From: Deltaproteobacteria bacterium
GTDB lineage: Bacteria; Desulfobacterota; Binatia; Binatales; Binataceae
Length of the DNA stretch: 64,000 bases
Direction: 5' to 3'
NCBI GenBank assembly: GCA_021780225.1
Contig: JAJXZF010000003.1
Coordinates: 32,474-96,473 of the forward strand
Below are positions 33,211 through 43,124 of the stretch, one piece after another. The notes below the pieces were generated by a model that was not told where the DNA came from, searched no databases, and saw only the letters and a list, made by a program, of their open reading frames with translations. Made by a program: the position numbers and the translations under genes. Every line of letters begins with the position of its first letter. The stretch's first letter is position 1.

Positions 33211-35343
33211 CTATTTGACGTTGGCGCCGGTCGATTCCGCGACCAGCTCCGACAAATCCCGCACCCGCATCTTCTCTTCGAGCGAGCGCGACTTCACCGC
33301 GTCTTCCATCATCGTCATGCAGAACGGGCATCCGACCGCCATCGTCTCCGGATCGGCCTCGTTGATCTGCTCGAAGCGCTTCTGATTGATGCGCGTGCCC
33401 TCTTTTTCTTCCTTCCACATGCATCCGCCGCCCGCGCCGCAGCAGAAAGTGCGATTCTTCGACAGATCGACATCTTTGACTTTCGCGCCCGGAATCGCTT
33501 TTAACGCCGAGCGCGCGCCGTCCCATTTGCGATTGTGGCGGGCCATGTAACACGGATCGTGATAGGTCATCCGCTGATCGATCGGCTTGTTCGGCTTGAG
33601 CCGGCCCGTTTGAATCAACTCGTCGATAAATTCCGCCTCGTGCATCACCTCGACGTTCTCAAGGCCGAAATCCGGGTACTCATTCTTGAGATTGTGGAAG
33701 CAATGGGGGCACTGCGTCACGATACGCTTGGGCTTGTATTTGTTGATGGTTTCGACATTCTGGCCGGCGACCGTGGCGTACAGATATTCGTTGCCGAGCC
33801 GCCGCGCCAGATCGCCGGTGCACATCTCTTCGACGCCCAAAATTCCGAAGCGCACTCCCGCCTGCTTCATCAGGCCCGCGAACGAGCGGCTGACGCGCTG
33901 GTTGCGCTCGTCGTATGAACCGGCGCATCCGACCCAATACATCACGTCCATATCTTCGGGATTTTCGACCTCGGCCATCTGCGGGATTTCGAGACCTTCC
34001 GCCCAATCCGCCCGTTTTTCCTGCGCCAAACCCCACGGATTTCCCTGATTTTCGATTCCCTTGAAGGCGTTGGTCGCCTGTTGCGGAAATTTCGATTCCA
34101 TCAGGGTGAGATAGCGCCGCATATCGACGATGCGCTGAATGTGCTCGATGCCGACCGGGCAACCCTCTTCGCACCATCCGCAGGTGGTGCATCCCCATAT
34201 CGCGGCTTCGGTCGCGACTTCGGTGATCATGTCGGGACCCGCGTATGCCGGCGCGGCCGAGTCCGCGGAAGCATCGCTGTCCGCGGCCGCGGCGCTCGCG
34301 GCTTTGGCGGCAAAGAGCGTAGGCGACTTGTCGAGCAGATGCTCGCGTTGGGAGATTACAAGAAATTTCGGATTAAGCGTTTTGCCGGTATTGACGGTCG
34401 GACAATTGATTGTGCATCGCCCGCACTCCAGGCACGACGCCATATCCAGCAGTTGTTTCCACGAATATTCCTCGACCTGCGCCACGCCGAAGGTTTCCGC
34501 ATTCTCGAAGTCCTTGATCGGCGCGAGCCGGCCGCGCGGCTTGAGATTGCGGAAGTAAAGATTGATCGGCGCGAACAGGAAATGACGCAGTTTGGTGAAC
34601 GGCAGGCAGAACAACAGGCCGTAAACCAGAATGACGTGAAACAGCCACAAATAGCGATGGAACATCACGCCGGCGCCGAGCGCTCCTTCGATCCATCCGA
34701 TATTGCGGCCAATATAGGCCCATTCGACGAACTTCGGCGGATCGGCGTTGATGCGCGCGCCCTCGAGCATCAAGCCGGTGAGCGGCACGAGCGCGAGCAG
34801 CGCCAGCGGCAACCAGTAGCCGGCGCGATTTTCCCAGTTGTCGCGCAGCTTCTCCGCCGCCGGTTGATTCAACAGCGTCGGCTTGCTGAGGCCGCGCCGC
34901 GCGCCCGCCGCGACCACGCCGAGGATCAGCAGCAGAAAGCAGGTGTCCATCACGGCTTTGAAGACGTGATAAAAGTCGCCGTAGAAGAAATAAAGATGGA
35001 CGCCGAAAAGCGCCATAAAATCGCGGATATCGTCGTTGATGAAGATGATGCTGGTGCCGATGAACAGCCCCACGAACGCGACCAGAAAGATATAGTGCAT
35101 CCAGCCCCACGTTTCGCGGCCGAGGAAGCCCTGGCCCACGCCGTCGCGAAACGCCATGAACAGGCGGCGGCCCGGCTGATCGAAGCGATTGTCCGCCGTG
35201 GACGCGCCCAGCCGGATCATCCTGTACCAACGCATCCCGACCCAGATAAAAGCCGCCGCCAGCGGCAGCAGCATCCCGTACAGAAACACGACGAAGATGG
35301 TCGGGACATTCCACAGGATTTCGCGGGTGACTTGCTGGTTCAT
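33211..35343 (-). CDS. EtfD-like membrane FeS oxidoreductase (ETF:menaquinone oxidoreductase)
   Basis: A 710-residue three-part protein. Residues 10-265 form a NarI/DUF224-type membrane domain with about six helices and several His candidates for haem b. Residues 310-400 are a 2x[4Fe-4S] ferredoxin domain: CLECGRCTINCP, then CTTCGWCEEGCP after an Ala-rich insert. Residues 455-700 hold two CCG-type domains (WVGCAGS..QCPHC and YHDPCY..FCCGAGGGC..GCPFC) that bind the catalytic FeS cluster. This is the architecture of EtfD, which accepts electrons from ETF and reduces menaquinone. EtfA and EtfB lie 3 kb away, supporting the call. Confidence 0.88.
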   Translation of the reverse strand: MNQQVTREILWNVPTIFVVFLYGMLLPLAAAFIWVGMRWYRMIRLGASTADNRFDQPGRRLFMAFRDGVGQGFLGRETWGWMHYIFLVAFVGLFIGTSIIFINDDIRDFMALFGVHLYFFYGDFYHVFKAVMDTCFLLLILGVVAAGARRGLSKPTLLNQPAAEKLRDNWENRAGYWLPLALLALVPLTGLMLEGARINADPPKFVEWAYIGRNIGWIEGALGAGVMFHRYLWLFHVILVYGLLFCLPFTKLRHFLFAPINLYFRNLKPRGRLAPIKDFENAETFGVAQVEEYSWKQLLDMASCLECGRCTINCPTVNTGKTLNPKFLVISQREHLLDKSPTLFAAKAASAAAADSDASADSAAPAYAGPDMITEVATEAAIWGCTTCGWCEEGCPVGIEHIQRIVDMRRYLTLMESKFPQQATNAFKGIENQGNPWGLAQEKRADWAEGLEIPQMAEVENPEDMDVMYWVGCAGSYDERNQRVSRSFAGLMKQAGVRFGILGVEEMCTGDLARRLGNEYLYATVAGQNVETINKYKPKRIVTQCPHCFHNLKNEYPDFGLENVEVMHEAEFIDELIQTGRLKPNKPIDQRMTYHDPCYMARHNRKWDGARSALKAIPGAKVKDVDLSKNRTFCCGAGGGCMWKEEKEGTRINQKRFEQINEADPETMAVGCPFCMTMMEDAVKSRSLEEKMRVRDLSELVAESTGANVK

Positions 35344-35576
35344 TCGATGCTCCGGTCGGGACGCCCATTCCGGCAGGACCGGAAATTGTGGCGGCCAGCG
35401 TTCTCTTGATGCGTTTTAAAGATGCGCGGCGGCAAATTCAATCGGGTCGAGTCACGCGGCGGCAGGTTTGATTAGCGCAAGGCCGGTTCCGGCGGCAGCC
35501 GGGCTAATCGCAAAGCCGTGTCAACAGGCGCCGGCGGCCCTGAATTTTTCCCATCCGCGTTTAATCAAATTTAGCG

Positions 35577-35582
35577 TATACT
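35577..35582 (+). promoter_or_regulatory. Possible -10 element for the MMPL gene
   Basis: TATACT, 43 bp upstream of the MMPL start in the 282-bp divergent region 35344-35625. No good -35 lies at 16-18 bp, so the assignment is weak. Nothing else is recognised in this gap. Confidence 0.3.
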
Positions 35583-35625
35583 CCCGACGGCCATAGGGCC
35601 AAAAACGAGACTTGGGGACGTCTTG

Positions 35626-38058
35626 ATGAACGGGGAACGGGGCGCGACTTCGCACGGATTCGGGAATTTTGTGCTCGCCAGGCGCAAACCGCTGGCGGCG
35701 ATTCTGCTGGCGATCACGCTGGTGATGCTTTACGGCGCGACCAAAGTGCCGATCGCCACGCGGTTCGAGGATTTCTTTCCCGCGAACAATCCGAACGTAA
35801 TTCTTTACCGGCAATATCGCCTTCATTACGGCGGCGCGCAGACGCTGGTGCTGATGCTGCGCGTCAGTAAGGGCGACATCTTCAATTACAAAACGCTGCA
35901 GACGATTCAGGACGTGACGCGCGCGGTCGATCGCCTGCCGGGCGTCGATCACAACGAGGTTTTTTCACTCGCCTCGTACCGGGTGCTTTACGCCAAGGCG
36001 CTGCCGGGCGCGCTGGTTTCATCGCCCTTCATGTATCCGAACATCCCGCGCAACGATCAGGAGCTGGCGGAGTTGCGCAACGCCGTGCGGACCCATCGCA
36101 AGGAGATTTCAAATTTCGTCGCCGGCGACGACAAGGGCGCGATGATCGTCGCCGCCTTCAACGAAAGCGGGATGGACTACCAGGCGCTGTTCGATGGAGT
36201 GCGGGCGCTCATCAATAAATACAGCGACGCCAACACGCACTTTTACGCCACCGGCGCTGTGATGTTCGCGGCGTGGGGCTACCATTACCTGCCGCGGCTC
36301 GCGCTGATCTTTCTCGCTTCGATCGCGATCATGCTGCTGGTTACCTTTCTGAGCCTCGGGCGGCGCACCGGATGGTGGGCGCCGGCGATCAGCGGCGTCT
36401 GCTCGGCGATCTGGGGTCTCGGTTTCGTCGGCCTGATGCGCTTCAACTTCGACCCCGTGATGCTGGTGATTCCGCTGATCCTGACCGCGCGCGACCTCGG
36501 CCACGGCATCCAGTGGCACGGCCGCTATTACGACGTGCTCGACCGCACCGACGATCATTGGCGAGCCTGCGCGCGCGCCGCGGACCTGATGATTGGTCCC
36601 GGCCTGCTGGCGGTGCTCGCGAATATCGCCGGAATCGTTTTTCTCTTCGTCGGTCATATCCCCGTGCTCAGCGAGATCGGGATTGGCGGCGCGGCATGGC
36701 TTGGCGGAAGCGTCGCGATGGTCTTCGTGTTCCAGCCGATCCTGATGAGCTGGCTGGCGCGTCCGCGCCTGCGCGAGAACAGTTGGCTGGTCAAGGCCAG
36801 CCATCCCGATCGCCCGTCAGCGTATCACTCGATGGTCGATTGGCTGACGCGCTTTCCGGTCACGCCCGGCGCTAGGCGCGGCATTCTGATTGCGGCCGGC
36901 GTGGTCTTCATGATTCTCGCGGCCGCCTCGATCCACAGCACGCCGCTCGGCTACCAGGTGGCCGGCACGCCGATTTATCGGCCTGACGCCAAAGTGAATC
37001 GCGACACCGCCGAGATCGGCCGCTTCCTGCCCACCAATTTCGCATGGGTGGTTATCGAAACGCCGAATTATCCGAGTCCGGTCTCAACCGTCTCGATGCC
37101 GACGCTCCGGCTGGCGGACGACATGTCAACGTATCTGCTCGCCCGCGGCGACGTGCTGGCTGTGCTCGGCTTTGCGGAGATCGCGACCAAGCCGATGAAT
37201 CAATTGCTGCACAACGGCTCGCCGAAATACATGGCGCTGCCTGACAGCGATCTGTTGAGCGCCGAATTGTGGGGATTTTTCTTCAGCGGCACTGCGCCCG
37301 ACGAAGTTTACAACTTCTTCGCCAACTCCCCGAACATGACCAACACCTGCATCAGGATAATCCTGCCGGACCACAAATATTCCACGCTGAGCCGGCTCAA
37401 GCGCGATCTCGACGCTTTCGTCGCCGAGCGTTTGGAGAAGGACCCCGAATTGAACAAGGTCAAGGTGCGCTATCTGGGCGGCGAAGGCGGTCTGTACCTC
37501 GCCAGCGACGAGGCCGCGCCGGCGCTGAATCGCGCCAATCTGATTCTCGTGCTCGGCGCGATCCTGATCATTTGCGCGATCTATTTCCGTTCGGCGACGG
37601 CTGGGGTCCTGTTTACGATCGCGGCCGTGATGGCGAATTTCGGCGCCTTCCTGTTCATGATCAACCAGAATATCGGTCTTACGATCGACACCATTCCCGT
37701 GATTTCGCTGGGCCTTGGGCTGGGAATCAATTTCGCGATTTACGCTGTGGCGCGAATCCGCGACGAAGTGATCGGCGGCGCCGCGCTCGAAGACGCGATT
37801 GCGACCGGCCTGCATACGACGGGCGCGTGGGTGATCGCGACATTTTTCGCGATCGTCGGCGGAATCGCGCCATGGGCCTTGTCGCCGCTGCTGTTCCATA
37901 ACGAAATGAGCGTAATGCTGATCATGTTGATGGCGGCGAATCTGTTGGTGGGGCTGATAATTTTGCCGTCTTATATCGCATGGCGGAGGCCGCGTTTTCT
38001 GACGCGCTACGAAACCGCGCTGGAGGCGGAAGCGGTCCGCGGCGCCGCCCAGAGCTAG
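35626..38058 (+). CDS. MMPL/RND-family lipid exporter (HpnN-like)
   Basis: An 810-residue RND transporter with two repeats. TM1 near 20-38 is followed by a large periplasmic domain. A five-helix block near 205-390 carries the MMPL motif VIPLILTARDLGHGIQW (about 280-296). TM7 near 420, a second periplasmic domain and a last block near 640-790 with GLGLGINFAIYAVARIRDE follow. The length and the DLGHG motif fit hopanoid/sterol-type MMPL exporters. The TAG stop is formed by repeat copy D. Divergent from EtfD-like gene. The substrate is probably a lipid, inferred from the family. Confidence 0.87.
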   Translation: MNGERGATSHGFGNFVLARRKPLAAILLAITLVMLYGATKVPIATRFEDFFPANNPNVILYRQYRLHYGGAQTLVLMLRVSKGDIFNYKTLQTIQDVTRAVDRLPGVDHNEVFSLASYRVLYAKALPGALVSSPFMYPNIPRNDQELAELRNAVRTHRKEISNFVAGDDKGAMIVAAFNESGMDYQALFDGVRALINKYSDANTHFYATGAVMFAAWGYHYLPRLALIFLASIAIMLLVTFLSLGRRTGWWAPAISGVCSAIWGLGFVGLMRFNFDPVMLVIPLILTARDLGHGIQWHGRYYDVLDRTDDHWRACARAADLMIGPGLLAVLANIAGIVFLFVGHIPVLSEIGIGGAAWLGGSVAMVFVFQPILMSWLARPRLRENSWLVKASHPDRPSAYHSMVDWLTRFPVTPGARRGILIAAGVVFMILAAASIHSTPLGYQVAGTPIYRPDAKVNRDTAEIGRFLPTNFAWVVIETPNYPSPVSTVSMPTLRLADDMSTYLLARGDVLAVLGFAEIATKPMNQLLHNGSPKYMALPDSDLLSAELWGFFFSGTAPDEVYNFFANSPNMTNTCIRIILPDHKYSTLSRLKRDLDAFVAERLEKDPELNKVKVRYLGGEGGLYLASDEAAPALNRANLILVLGAILIICAIYFRSATAGVLFTIAAVMANFGAFLFMINQNIGLTIDTIPVISLGLGLGINFAIYAVARIRDEVIGGAALEDAIATGLHTTGAWVIATFFAIVGGIAPWALSPLLFHNEMSVMLIMLMAANLLVGLIILPSYIAWRRPRFLTRYETALEAEAVRGAAQS

Positions 38059-38260
38059 TGTGGCGCCTCCTGAATAAGTTTGCACTCCGCGTCTATCTTG
38101 CGCTCGGCGTGGACGCCCGGATCAAGTCCGGGCATGACAAGCTCTGTTCGTCATTGCCGGGCATGGACCCGGCAATCCATCCCTTTTCGCCCAACAGTGG
38201 GCGGCCTGCGTGCCCGCTGATCAGGCGTAAGGTGGAAGTTATTTGCGGGACGCCACACCA
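38056..38260 (+). repeat. Dispersed 205-bp TIR element, copy D
   Basis: Core 38058-38258. Left flank TA (38056-38057) plus the first G gives the stop codon of the MMPL gene. The right flank is CA, probably a mutated TA. The left terminus is diverged (GTGTGGCGCCTCCTGAATAA); the right terminus TTATTTGCGGGACGCCACAC is intact. Both internal palindromes are present. Confidence 0.9.
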
Positions 38261-38357
38261 AGCTCAAGGCGTAGCCGAAAGTTCCTGTTACGACGTCAGT
38301 TCCGGATTCGACTCCGCGCTCGCGGGCGTTAGGCGAACCCGCGATCGCAGGGCGGGG

Positions 38358-39329
38358 TCAGTGTTTCAGTTTCTTGACCTCTTCGACCATCTCAGGGACG
38401 GCCTTGAACAGATCGGCGACCAGTCCGTAGTCGGCGACGCCGAAGATCGGCGCCTCTTCGTCCTTGTTGATCGCGACGATGGTCTTCGAGTCCTTCATCC
38501 CCGCGAGATGCTGAATCGCGCCCGAGATGCCGACCGCGACGTAGAGTTCCGGCGCGACCACCTTGCCGGTCTGCCCGACCTGCAGGTCGTTGGGCACGAA
38601 TCCGGCGTCAACCGCGGCGCGGCTGGCGCCCATCGCCGCGCCCATCTCGTCCACCAGCGGCTCGAGCACGGTCTTGAAGTTGTCGCCGGATTTGAGGCCG
38701 CGTCCGCCCGATACGACGATGCGCGCCTCGGTGAGCTGCGGGCGGTCGCTCTTGATTTCGTTGAAACCGACGAATTCCATCTTGAGCGCCGCCGCGTCGA
38801 GTTCCGGCGCGACGGTCTCGACCGGAGCGGCGCTGTCCGCGGGCTTGGCCGCGTCGAAGGCCGTTCCACGGACCGTCACGACCCGCACCGGGCCGTCAAG
38901 TTCGATCGTCGCCAGCGCATTGCCGGCGTACATCGGACGAACCATCGTGCCGTCGTCGTTGATCGCGATAATTTCCGACGCCATCGGCGCGCCGAGCCGC
39001 GCCGCCAGCCGCGGCATCAGGTCCTTGCCCACCGCGGTGGCCGTGGCCAGCACGGTTTCCGCGCCCGTTTTCTTCACCAAATCAGCCAGCGCTTGCGCGG
39101 CCGCGTCGGCCAGATAGTGCGCGAGCTTCGGATGGTCGAGCACGATTACCTTGCTCGGCCCGTATTTGGCGATTTCGGCGGCCGCCGCCGGCGCGCCCTC
39201 GCCACTCAGCACGGCGATACAATGGCCACCGCGCTTGCGCGCCATCTCCAGCCCCGCGTTGACCGCGATCAGCGTGGTTTTGGGGAAATGTCCGCCCCGA
39301 TGTTCCGCGAAAACCAGTACGTCACCCAT
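38358..39329 (-). CDS. etfA: Electron transfer flavoprotein alpha subunit
   Basis: A 323-residue ETF alpha. N-terminal domain begins [26 protein letters not shown]. The C-terminal FAD domain contains [17 protein letters not shown] near 202-218, [64 protein letters not shown] near 244-307, the ETF-alpha signature. It carries electrons from acyl-CoA dehydrogenases. Encoded 80 bp downstream of etfB on the same strand, as usual. The EtfD-like protein at 33211 is the likely acceptor. Confidence 0.95.
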   Translation of the reverse strand: MGDVLVFAEHRGGHFPKTTLIAVNAGLEMARKRGGHCIAVLSGEGAPAAAAEIAKYGPSKVIVLDHPKLAHYLADAAAQALADLVKKTGAETVLATATAVGKDLMPRLAARLGAPMASEIIAINDDGTMVRPMYAGNALATIELDGPVRVVTVRGTAFDAAKPADSAAPVETVAPELDAAALKMEFVGFNEIKSDRPQLTEARIVVSGGRGLKSGDNFKTVLEPLVDEMGAAMGASRAAVDAGFVPNDLQVGQTGKVVAPELYVAVGISGAIQHLAGMKDSKTIVAINKDEEAPIFGVADYGLVADLFKAVPEMVEEVKKLKH

Positions 39330-39409
39330 CTCGATTCACTCCGGCGCAACCGCCCTCGCGGGCTTGGTCCGCCGTCAATATTTTTACTTCGCCCGCGCTT
39401 GGCGCGGCG

Positions 39410-40159
39410 TCAGATTACCTTGGCCTCTGTATGGAGCACCTGCACCAGCTCTTCGACGCTCGCGACCTTGCGGCCGGCCTGGCGCTTTTCGGGCGCGTTG
39501 AGCGTTTTGATCTTCAGCTTCGGCGCAAGCTCGACGCCGAGGCTGTCCACCGCGATTTCATTCAGCGGTTTCTTGCGCGCCTTCATGATTCCCGGCAGCG
39601 ACGCATAGCGCGGCTCGTTGAGGCGCAGGTCGGTCGTGATCACGGCGGGCATCGGAAAGGCGATCGTTTCGAGACCGCCGTCAACCTCGCGCACGACGGT
39701 GCATTTCTCGCCGGCCAGTTCGACTTTCGAGGCGAAGGTCGCCTGCGGCCATCCCAGCATCTCCGCGAGCATCTGGCCGATCTGGTTGGAATCGTCGTCG
39801 ATCGCCTGTTTGCCAATAATGACCAGTTCGGGTTTTTCGTCGCTCGCGACTTTCGCGATCGCGCGCGCGATCGCCAGCGTGTCGAGCGGGTGGTCGGCCT
39901 TGATCAGGATCGCGCGGTCCGCGCCCATCGCGAGTCCGGTGCGCAGTTGCTCCTGCCACGCGGTTTGCCCGACCGAAATCAGCACGACTTCGCCAGAACC
40001 CTGCTTCTCCTTGATTCTGAGCGCCTCTTCGATGGCGATTTCGTCGAACGGATTGATCACCCATTTGACGTTGTCGGTCGCGATGCCCGATCCGTCCGGC
40101 ATGACCCGGATGGTGGTCGCGGGATCGGGAACGCGTTTTACCGGCACAAGTATCTTCAC
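39410..40159 (-). CDS. etfB: Electron transfer flavoprotein beta subunit
   Basis: A 249-residue ETF beta, the usual length. GTG 40159 is chosen because VKILVPVKRVPDP is the canonical start; the 38 upstream codons are not protein-like. VINPFDEIAIEEALRIKE (about 37-54), AMGADRAILI, LVIIGKQAIDDDSNQIGQMLAEMLGWPQATFAS and VDGGLETI..PAVITTDLRLNEPRYASLPGIMKARKKP are the conserved AMP-binding and signature segments. First gene of etfBA. Confidence 0.95.
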   Translation of the reverse strand: MKILVPVKRVPDPATTIRVMPDGSGIATDNVKWVINPFDEIAIEEALRIKEKQGSGEVVLISVGQTAWQEQLRTGLAMGADRAILIKADHPLDTLAIARAIAKVASDEKPELVIIGKQAIDDDSNQIGQMLAEMLGWPQATFASKVELAGEKCTVVREVDGGLETIAFPMPAVITTDLRLNEPRYASLPGIMKARKKPLNEIAVDSLGVELAPKLKIKTLNAPEKRQAGRKVASVEELVQVLHTEAKVI

Positions 40160-40333
40160 AGCGATGTCACTCCGAACAGCCGGCCTTGCGGCGGCGATAA
40201 TCGCGAAATCAAAATGGCTCGGAATTAAAATCCGGAACCAACAGACGGTAACAACCGAGAAACGGCCAGTCAAACCTTATTTGCCGCGGCGCCGCGCACG
40301 ATTTGCGCCGCGGCCGCCGGCGGCGGTCGGACT

Positions 40334-41155
40334 TCAGTTTTGATCGATTGCGGCGCCGGAAGAACCGCGCGGCGCGGATGCGTCCGCGTTGCGGCGGCGC
40401 GCTGCGAGTTTCAACTCGGCGCGGCTGATGCGGAGGCTCGTGAGGGTCGGCAGGATGACTTTTTCGAGGAAAGTCCGCGCGCTTAAACCGCCTCCCGAAC
40501 TTTCCAGCCGCTGATGATAGTCCGGAATCAGGCCGTCGCCGGGCATCTTGAAATTTGCGAGCACGTGGCTGAGATCGGCGATGGTTCCCTGCCGATCTTC
40601 CTCGAGATCGAGTTTGGTCAGCGATCGGTAAAAAGCCGCGTGGGCCGCCTCGTCGGAGCCGACATGATGGAAAATCGCGGCGGCCACCTGGTCGCCGCTG
40701 GCGAGCGCGCGATCTTTTTGCGCCTTGTACGCCGAATAGGTGGCGGCCTCCTGCAAAGCGCCGTAACAGGACATCTGCCGGAAGGTGTCGAAGGGCAGCG
40801 ACCATGCGCGGTTGGCCACAGGCGCTTCCAGTTCCGCGATGTCGTCCGCCGTGCGCATTCCGGATCGCGTCAGGTATTCGCGGAAAACCAATCCGTGCTG
40901 CGATTCCTCGAATGCCCAGCGGGTTTGAAAGCCGACCATATCGAAGTTCCCGCGCAACATCCGCAGGCCCTCCGAGCTGTAGTCGGGCAGATACATCTCT
41001 TCGACGCAGTAGATTTCCATCGCGCGGGCAACCGCTTCGCTTGGCGGCACGGAATCGAACCGCTCCCAGGGAATATCATTGAAGATATTCCAGCGCCGTT
41101 TGGCGTCCGCGGTTTCAAGGAAATCCAGATATAGTTCGCGGATTTTTTCCCGCAC
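40334..41155 (-). CDS. Di-iron ferritin-like protein, acyl-ACP desaturase-like
   Basis: A 273-residue four-helix di-iron protein. Iron ligands are recognisable: Glu52/53 in YCVEEMYLPDY, Glu83-Glu84-x2-His87 in FEESQHG, a Glu in ALQEAATY near 135, and a second E-x2-H in SDEAAHAAFY near 167-176. Order and spacing match stearoyl-ACP desaturases (EENRHG, DEARHA). Relatives introduce double bonds in acyl chains using O2 and ferredoxin. The C-terminal 40 residues are basic and low complexity. It lies upstream of etfBA on the same strand, 174 bp away. Confidence 0.8.
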   Translation of the reverse strand: MREKIRELYLDFLETADAKRRWNIFNDIPWERFDSVPPSEAVARAMEIYCVEEMYLPDYSSEGLRMLRGNFDMVGFQTRWAFEESQHGLVFREYLTRSGMRTADDIAELEAPVANRAWSLPFDTFRQMSCYGALQEAATYSAYKAQKDRALASGDQVAAAIFHHVGSDEAAHAAFYRSLTKLDLEEDRQGTIADLSHVLANFKMPGDGLIPDYHQRLESSGGGLSARTFLEKVILPTLTSLRISRAELKLAARRRNADASAPRGSSGAAIDQN

Positions 41156-41523
41156 GCTTGCACCCGTCGCCGCCTATTCGTTTCGCCTGAAGCGCACCCG
41201 CCAAGGTATGGCTGCGGAGCCGGGGATCGATCTTTCGCGCGTCCGCGTGTCTCAATTACCGCGAGCGCGCGTCCCTGTTCATGGAATCCCGAAAATGACG
41301 CCGGGATTTTCCGGCCGGAACGTTCAATCAGGGCGGACTATGAGAGTTTAGGAGTCCGGTGGTCCAAAGTCTATTGCTGTTCGGGCCGGCGCGCCCCCAT
41401 TCTCATCGAGATCCCGCGCCCAACGCATGCGCACGCCGTCTATCGGTCGAACGACCATCGCGTAGCATCCATTGGTGACGCGGAAAAAAAATTGTCGGAG
41501 CCGCGCTGAGGCAGCGCCGGCGG
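41156..41523. other. Intergenic with possible coding remnant
   Basis: 368 bp between two leftward genes. On the minus strand, about 41348-41500 stays open and reads like a protein C-terminus (FRVTNGCYAMVVRPIDGVRM...) ending in TAA at 41348. There is no start of its own; upstream it continues only as an antiphase shadow of the IclR gene. Codon choice (ATA, AGA-poor but CGA, ACA, CCA used) differs from the neighbours. It could be a decayed gene fragment or chance. Confidence 0.3.
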
Positions 41524-42306
41524 CTATTCGTTGAAGCCCAGCCGATGCGAAAGTTTGCGGCCTGCCGCCACGATTAGCGGCGCCAGCTCGGCGCTGATCC
41601 GCTCCGGGCCGAGCCGGTAAGCCGGTCCGGCCACCGCCAGCGATCCGACCACCGAACGCGTATAGTCGCGCACCGGAGCGGCGACCGAGGCCACGTCCTC
41701 GAAAAATTCGCCGTTGTCCACCGCGTAGCCCTCGCGCGCGACTGCCTGAAGCTGTTCGATCAAGGCGGCGCGATTGACGATCGTGCGGTCGGTATGGCGC
41801 GTGAGCTGTTCGGGCAGGATCGCGCGGATTTGCTCTTCGGTGTCGAACGCCAGATGGGCTTTGCCGATCGCCGTGCAATACAACGGCAGCGTAATCCCGA
41901 TCGGCGGCGTGATGCGGACCGCGCGATCCTCGGGTTCGGCCACCTCAAGCGGCACCGCGCCATCGCGCCGGACGATCGAGACGAAAACGCTTTCGCGGCA
42001 TTGCCGGGCGACGTCGGTCAGAATCGGCCGCGCCTGCCGCACCAAGCCCATGTGATGGATATAACGCCGTCCTAGCAGGAGGCATTTGATCCCGAGACGA
42101 TAATTTTCGCTGGCCCGGTTCTGCTCGATATAGCCGCGCGCTTCGAGCGTCGCGAGCAGACGGAAGACGTTGTTCTTATGCAGTTTGAGGCGTTTGGAAA
42201 GTTCGGTAACGCCGAGTTCGTCGGCGTCGCCGAAGAATTGTTCGAACACGTCGAGCGAATGCGCGACGGATTGAATAACGTAGTTTGTCTTTTCGCGGCG
42301 CGTCAT
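41524..42306 (-). CDS. IclR-family transcriptional regulator
   Basis: A 260-residue IclR protein. The winged-helix domain at residues 10-70 includes VTELSKRLKLHKNNVFRLLATLEARGYIEQ. The effector-binding GAF-like domain spans about 85-255 with RESVFVSIVRRDGAVPLE, LPLYCTAIGKAHLAF (the conserved TA-GKA motif) and EGYAVDNGEFFEDVASVAAPVRDYTRSVVGSLAVAGP. Such regulators usually control nearby catabolic genes in response to an aromatic or acid ligand. It is divergent from the methyltransferase at 42492. The target is not evident. Confidence 0.93.
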   Translation of the reverse strand: MTRREKTNYVIQSVAHSLDVFEQFFGDADELGVTELSKRLKLHKNNVFRLLATLEARGYIEQNRASENYRLGIKCLLLGRRYIHHMGLVRQARPILTDVARQCRESVFVSIVRRDGAVPLEVAEPEDRAVRITPPIGITLPLYCTAIGKAHLAFDTEEQIRAILPEQLTRHTDRTIVNRAALIEQLQAVAREGYAVDNGEFFEDVASVAAPVRDYTRSVVGSLAVAGPAYRLGPERISAELAPLIVAAGRKLSHRLGFNE

Positions 42307-42491
42307 CTATGCGATCACTCCAGAATCCGGCCGCGCCTTGGGCTTGGGCAGAGCGGTCAACCGGTTTGGAAAGCTGTTTTAATTTAGACGGCGCGGTCAA
42401 AATATGTCAACGGCGCGGTTCGACCTCGCCACGCCAGGCTAAGTAGCTGATTTTGCGGCTATTTCTCTCCAAAAGCGCATTGGAGCACCCC

Positions 42492-43124
42492 ATGCCGAAT
42501 CCCCCGAATCCGGATTTCTTCCGCCGTATCGACGAATCCGACGACGAACTGTTCTACAGCTATCCGCGCCTGGTCACGCATATCGATGACGCAGCGATCG
42601 CCAAGGTTGGCGAAATTTACCTCGAACGCTTGCCGCGCGACGGCGTGATTCTCGACCTGATGTCGAGTTGGCGGTCGCATCTGCCGTCCGCGCTGAATCC
42701 GCGCCGGATAATCGGCGTCGGCCTGAATCGCACCGAGATGGAGGAAAATCCGGCGCTCGACGAGGTTATCGTGCACAACGTGAATCGCGAGCCGCGGCTG
42801 CCGCTCGATGACGCCGGTTGTGACGGCGCGGTGATGACGGTTTCGGTGCAATATTTGACCCGGCCGATAGAGATTTTCGCGGAGGTTGGCCGGGTGTTGC
42901 GGCCCGGCGCGCCATTTATCGTGACCTTTTCCAACCGGATGTTTCCAACCAAGGCGGTCGCGCTCTGGCGCGCCACGAACGATGAGCAGCACGCACTCGT
43001 CGTGCCCCGTTATTTTTCAGAAAGCGCGCGCTTCGATCGGATCGAGACGATCGATCGCAGCGCGCCAACCGATCCGCCGAGCGATCCGATATGGGCCGTG
43101 GTCGGCTGCCGATGCGCCGATTGA
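42492..43124 (+). CDS. Class I SAM-dependent methyltransferase-like protein
   Basis: A 210-residue protein from ATG 42492. The Rossmann core shows DGVILDLMSSWRSHLP near 50-65, in place of a DxGxGxG motif I, then a beta-2 IIGVGLN and motif LPLDDAGCDGAVMTVSVQYLTRPIEIFAEVGRVLRPGAPFIVTFSNRMFPTKAV near 100-153, typical of Methyltransf_11-like folds. The degenerate motif I recalls a subgroup seen in proteobacteria and cyanobacteria. Substrate unknown. The in-frame extension to 42453 lacks a good site. Confidence 0.78.
   Translation: MPNPPNPDFFRRIDESDDELFYSYPRLVTHIDDAAIAKVGEIYLERLPRDGVILDLMSSWRSHLPSALNPRRIIGVGLNRTEMEENPALDEVIVHNVNREPRLPLDDAGCDGAVMTVSVQYLTRPIEIFAEVGRVLRPGAPFIVTFSNRMFPTKAVALWRATNDEQHALVVPRYFSESARFDRIETIDRSAPTDPPSDPIWAVVGCRCAD

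Noticed and set aside
34081..35409. A 442-codon plus-strand frame antisense to the EtfD-like gene
   Set aside because: Overlaps conserved Cys motifs of the real gene in antisense, and the translation is low-complexity and charged.
37980..39608. A 542-codon plus-strand frame running through repeat copy D and antisense to etfA
   Set aside because: It passes through a non-coding repeat and the reverse of a well-supported ETF subunit; no protein-like pattern.
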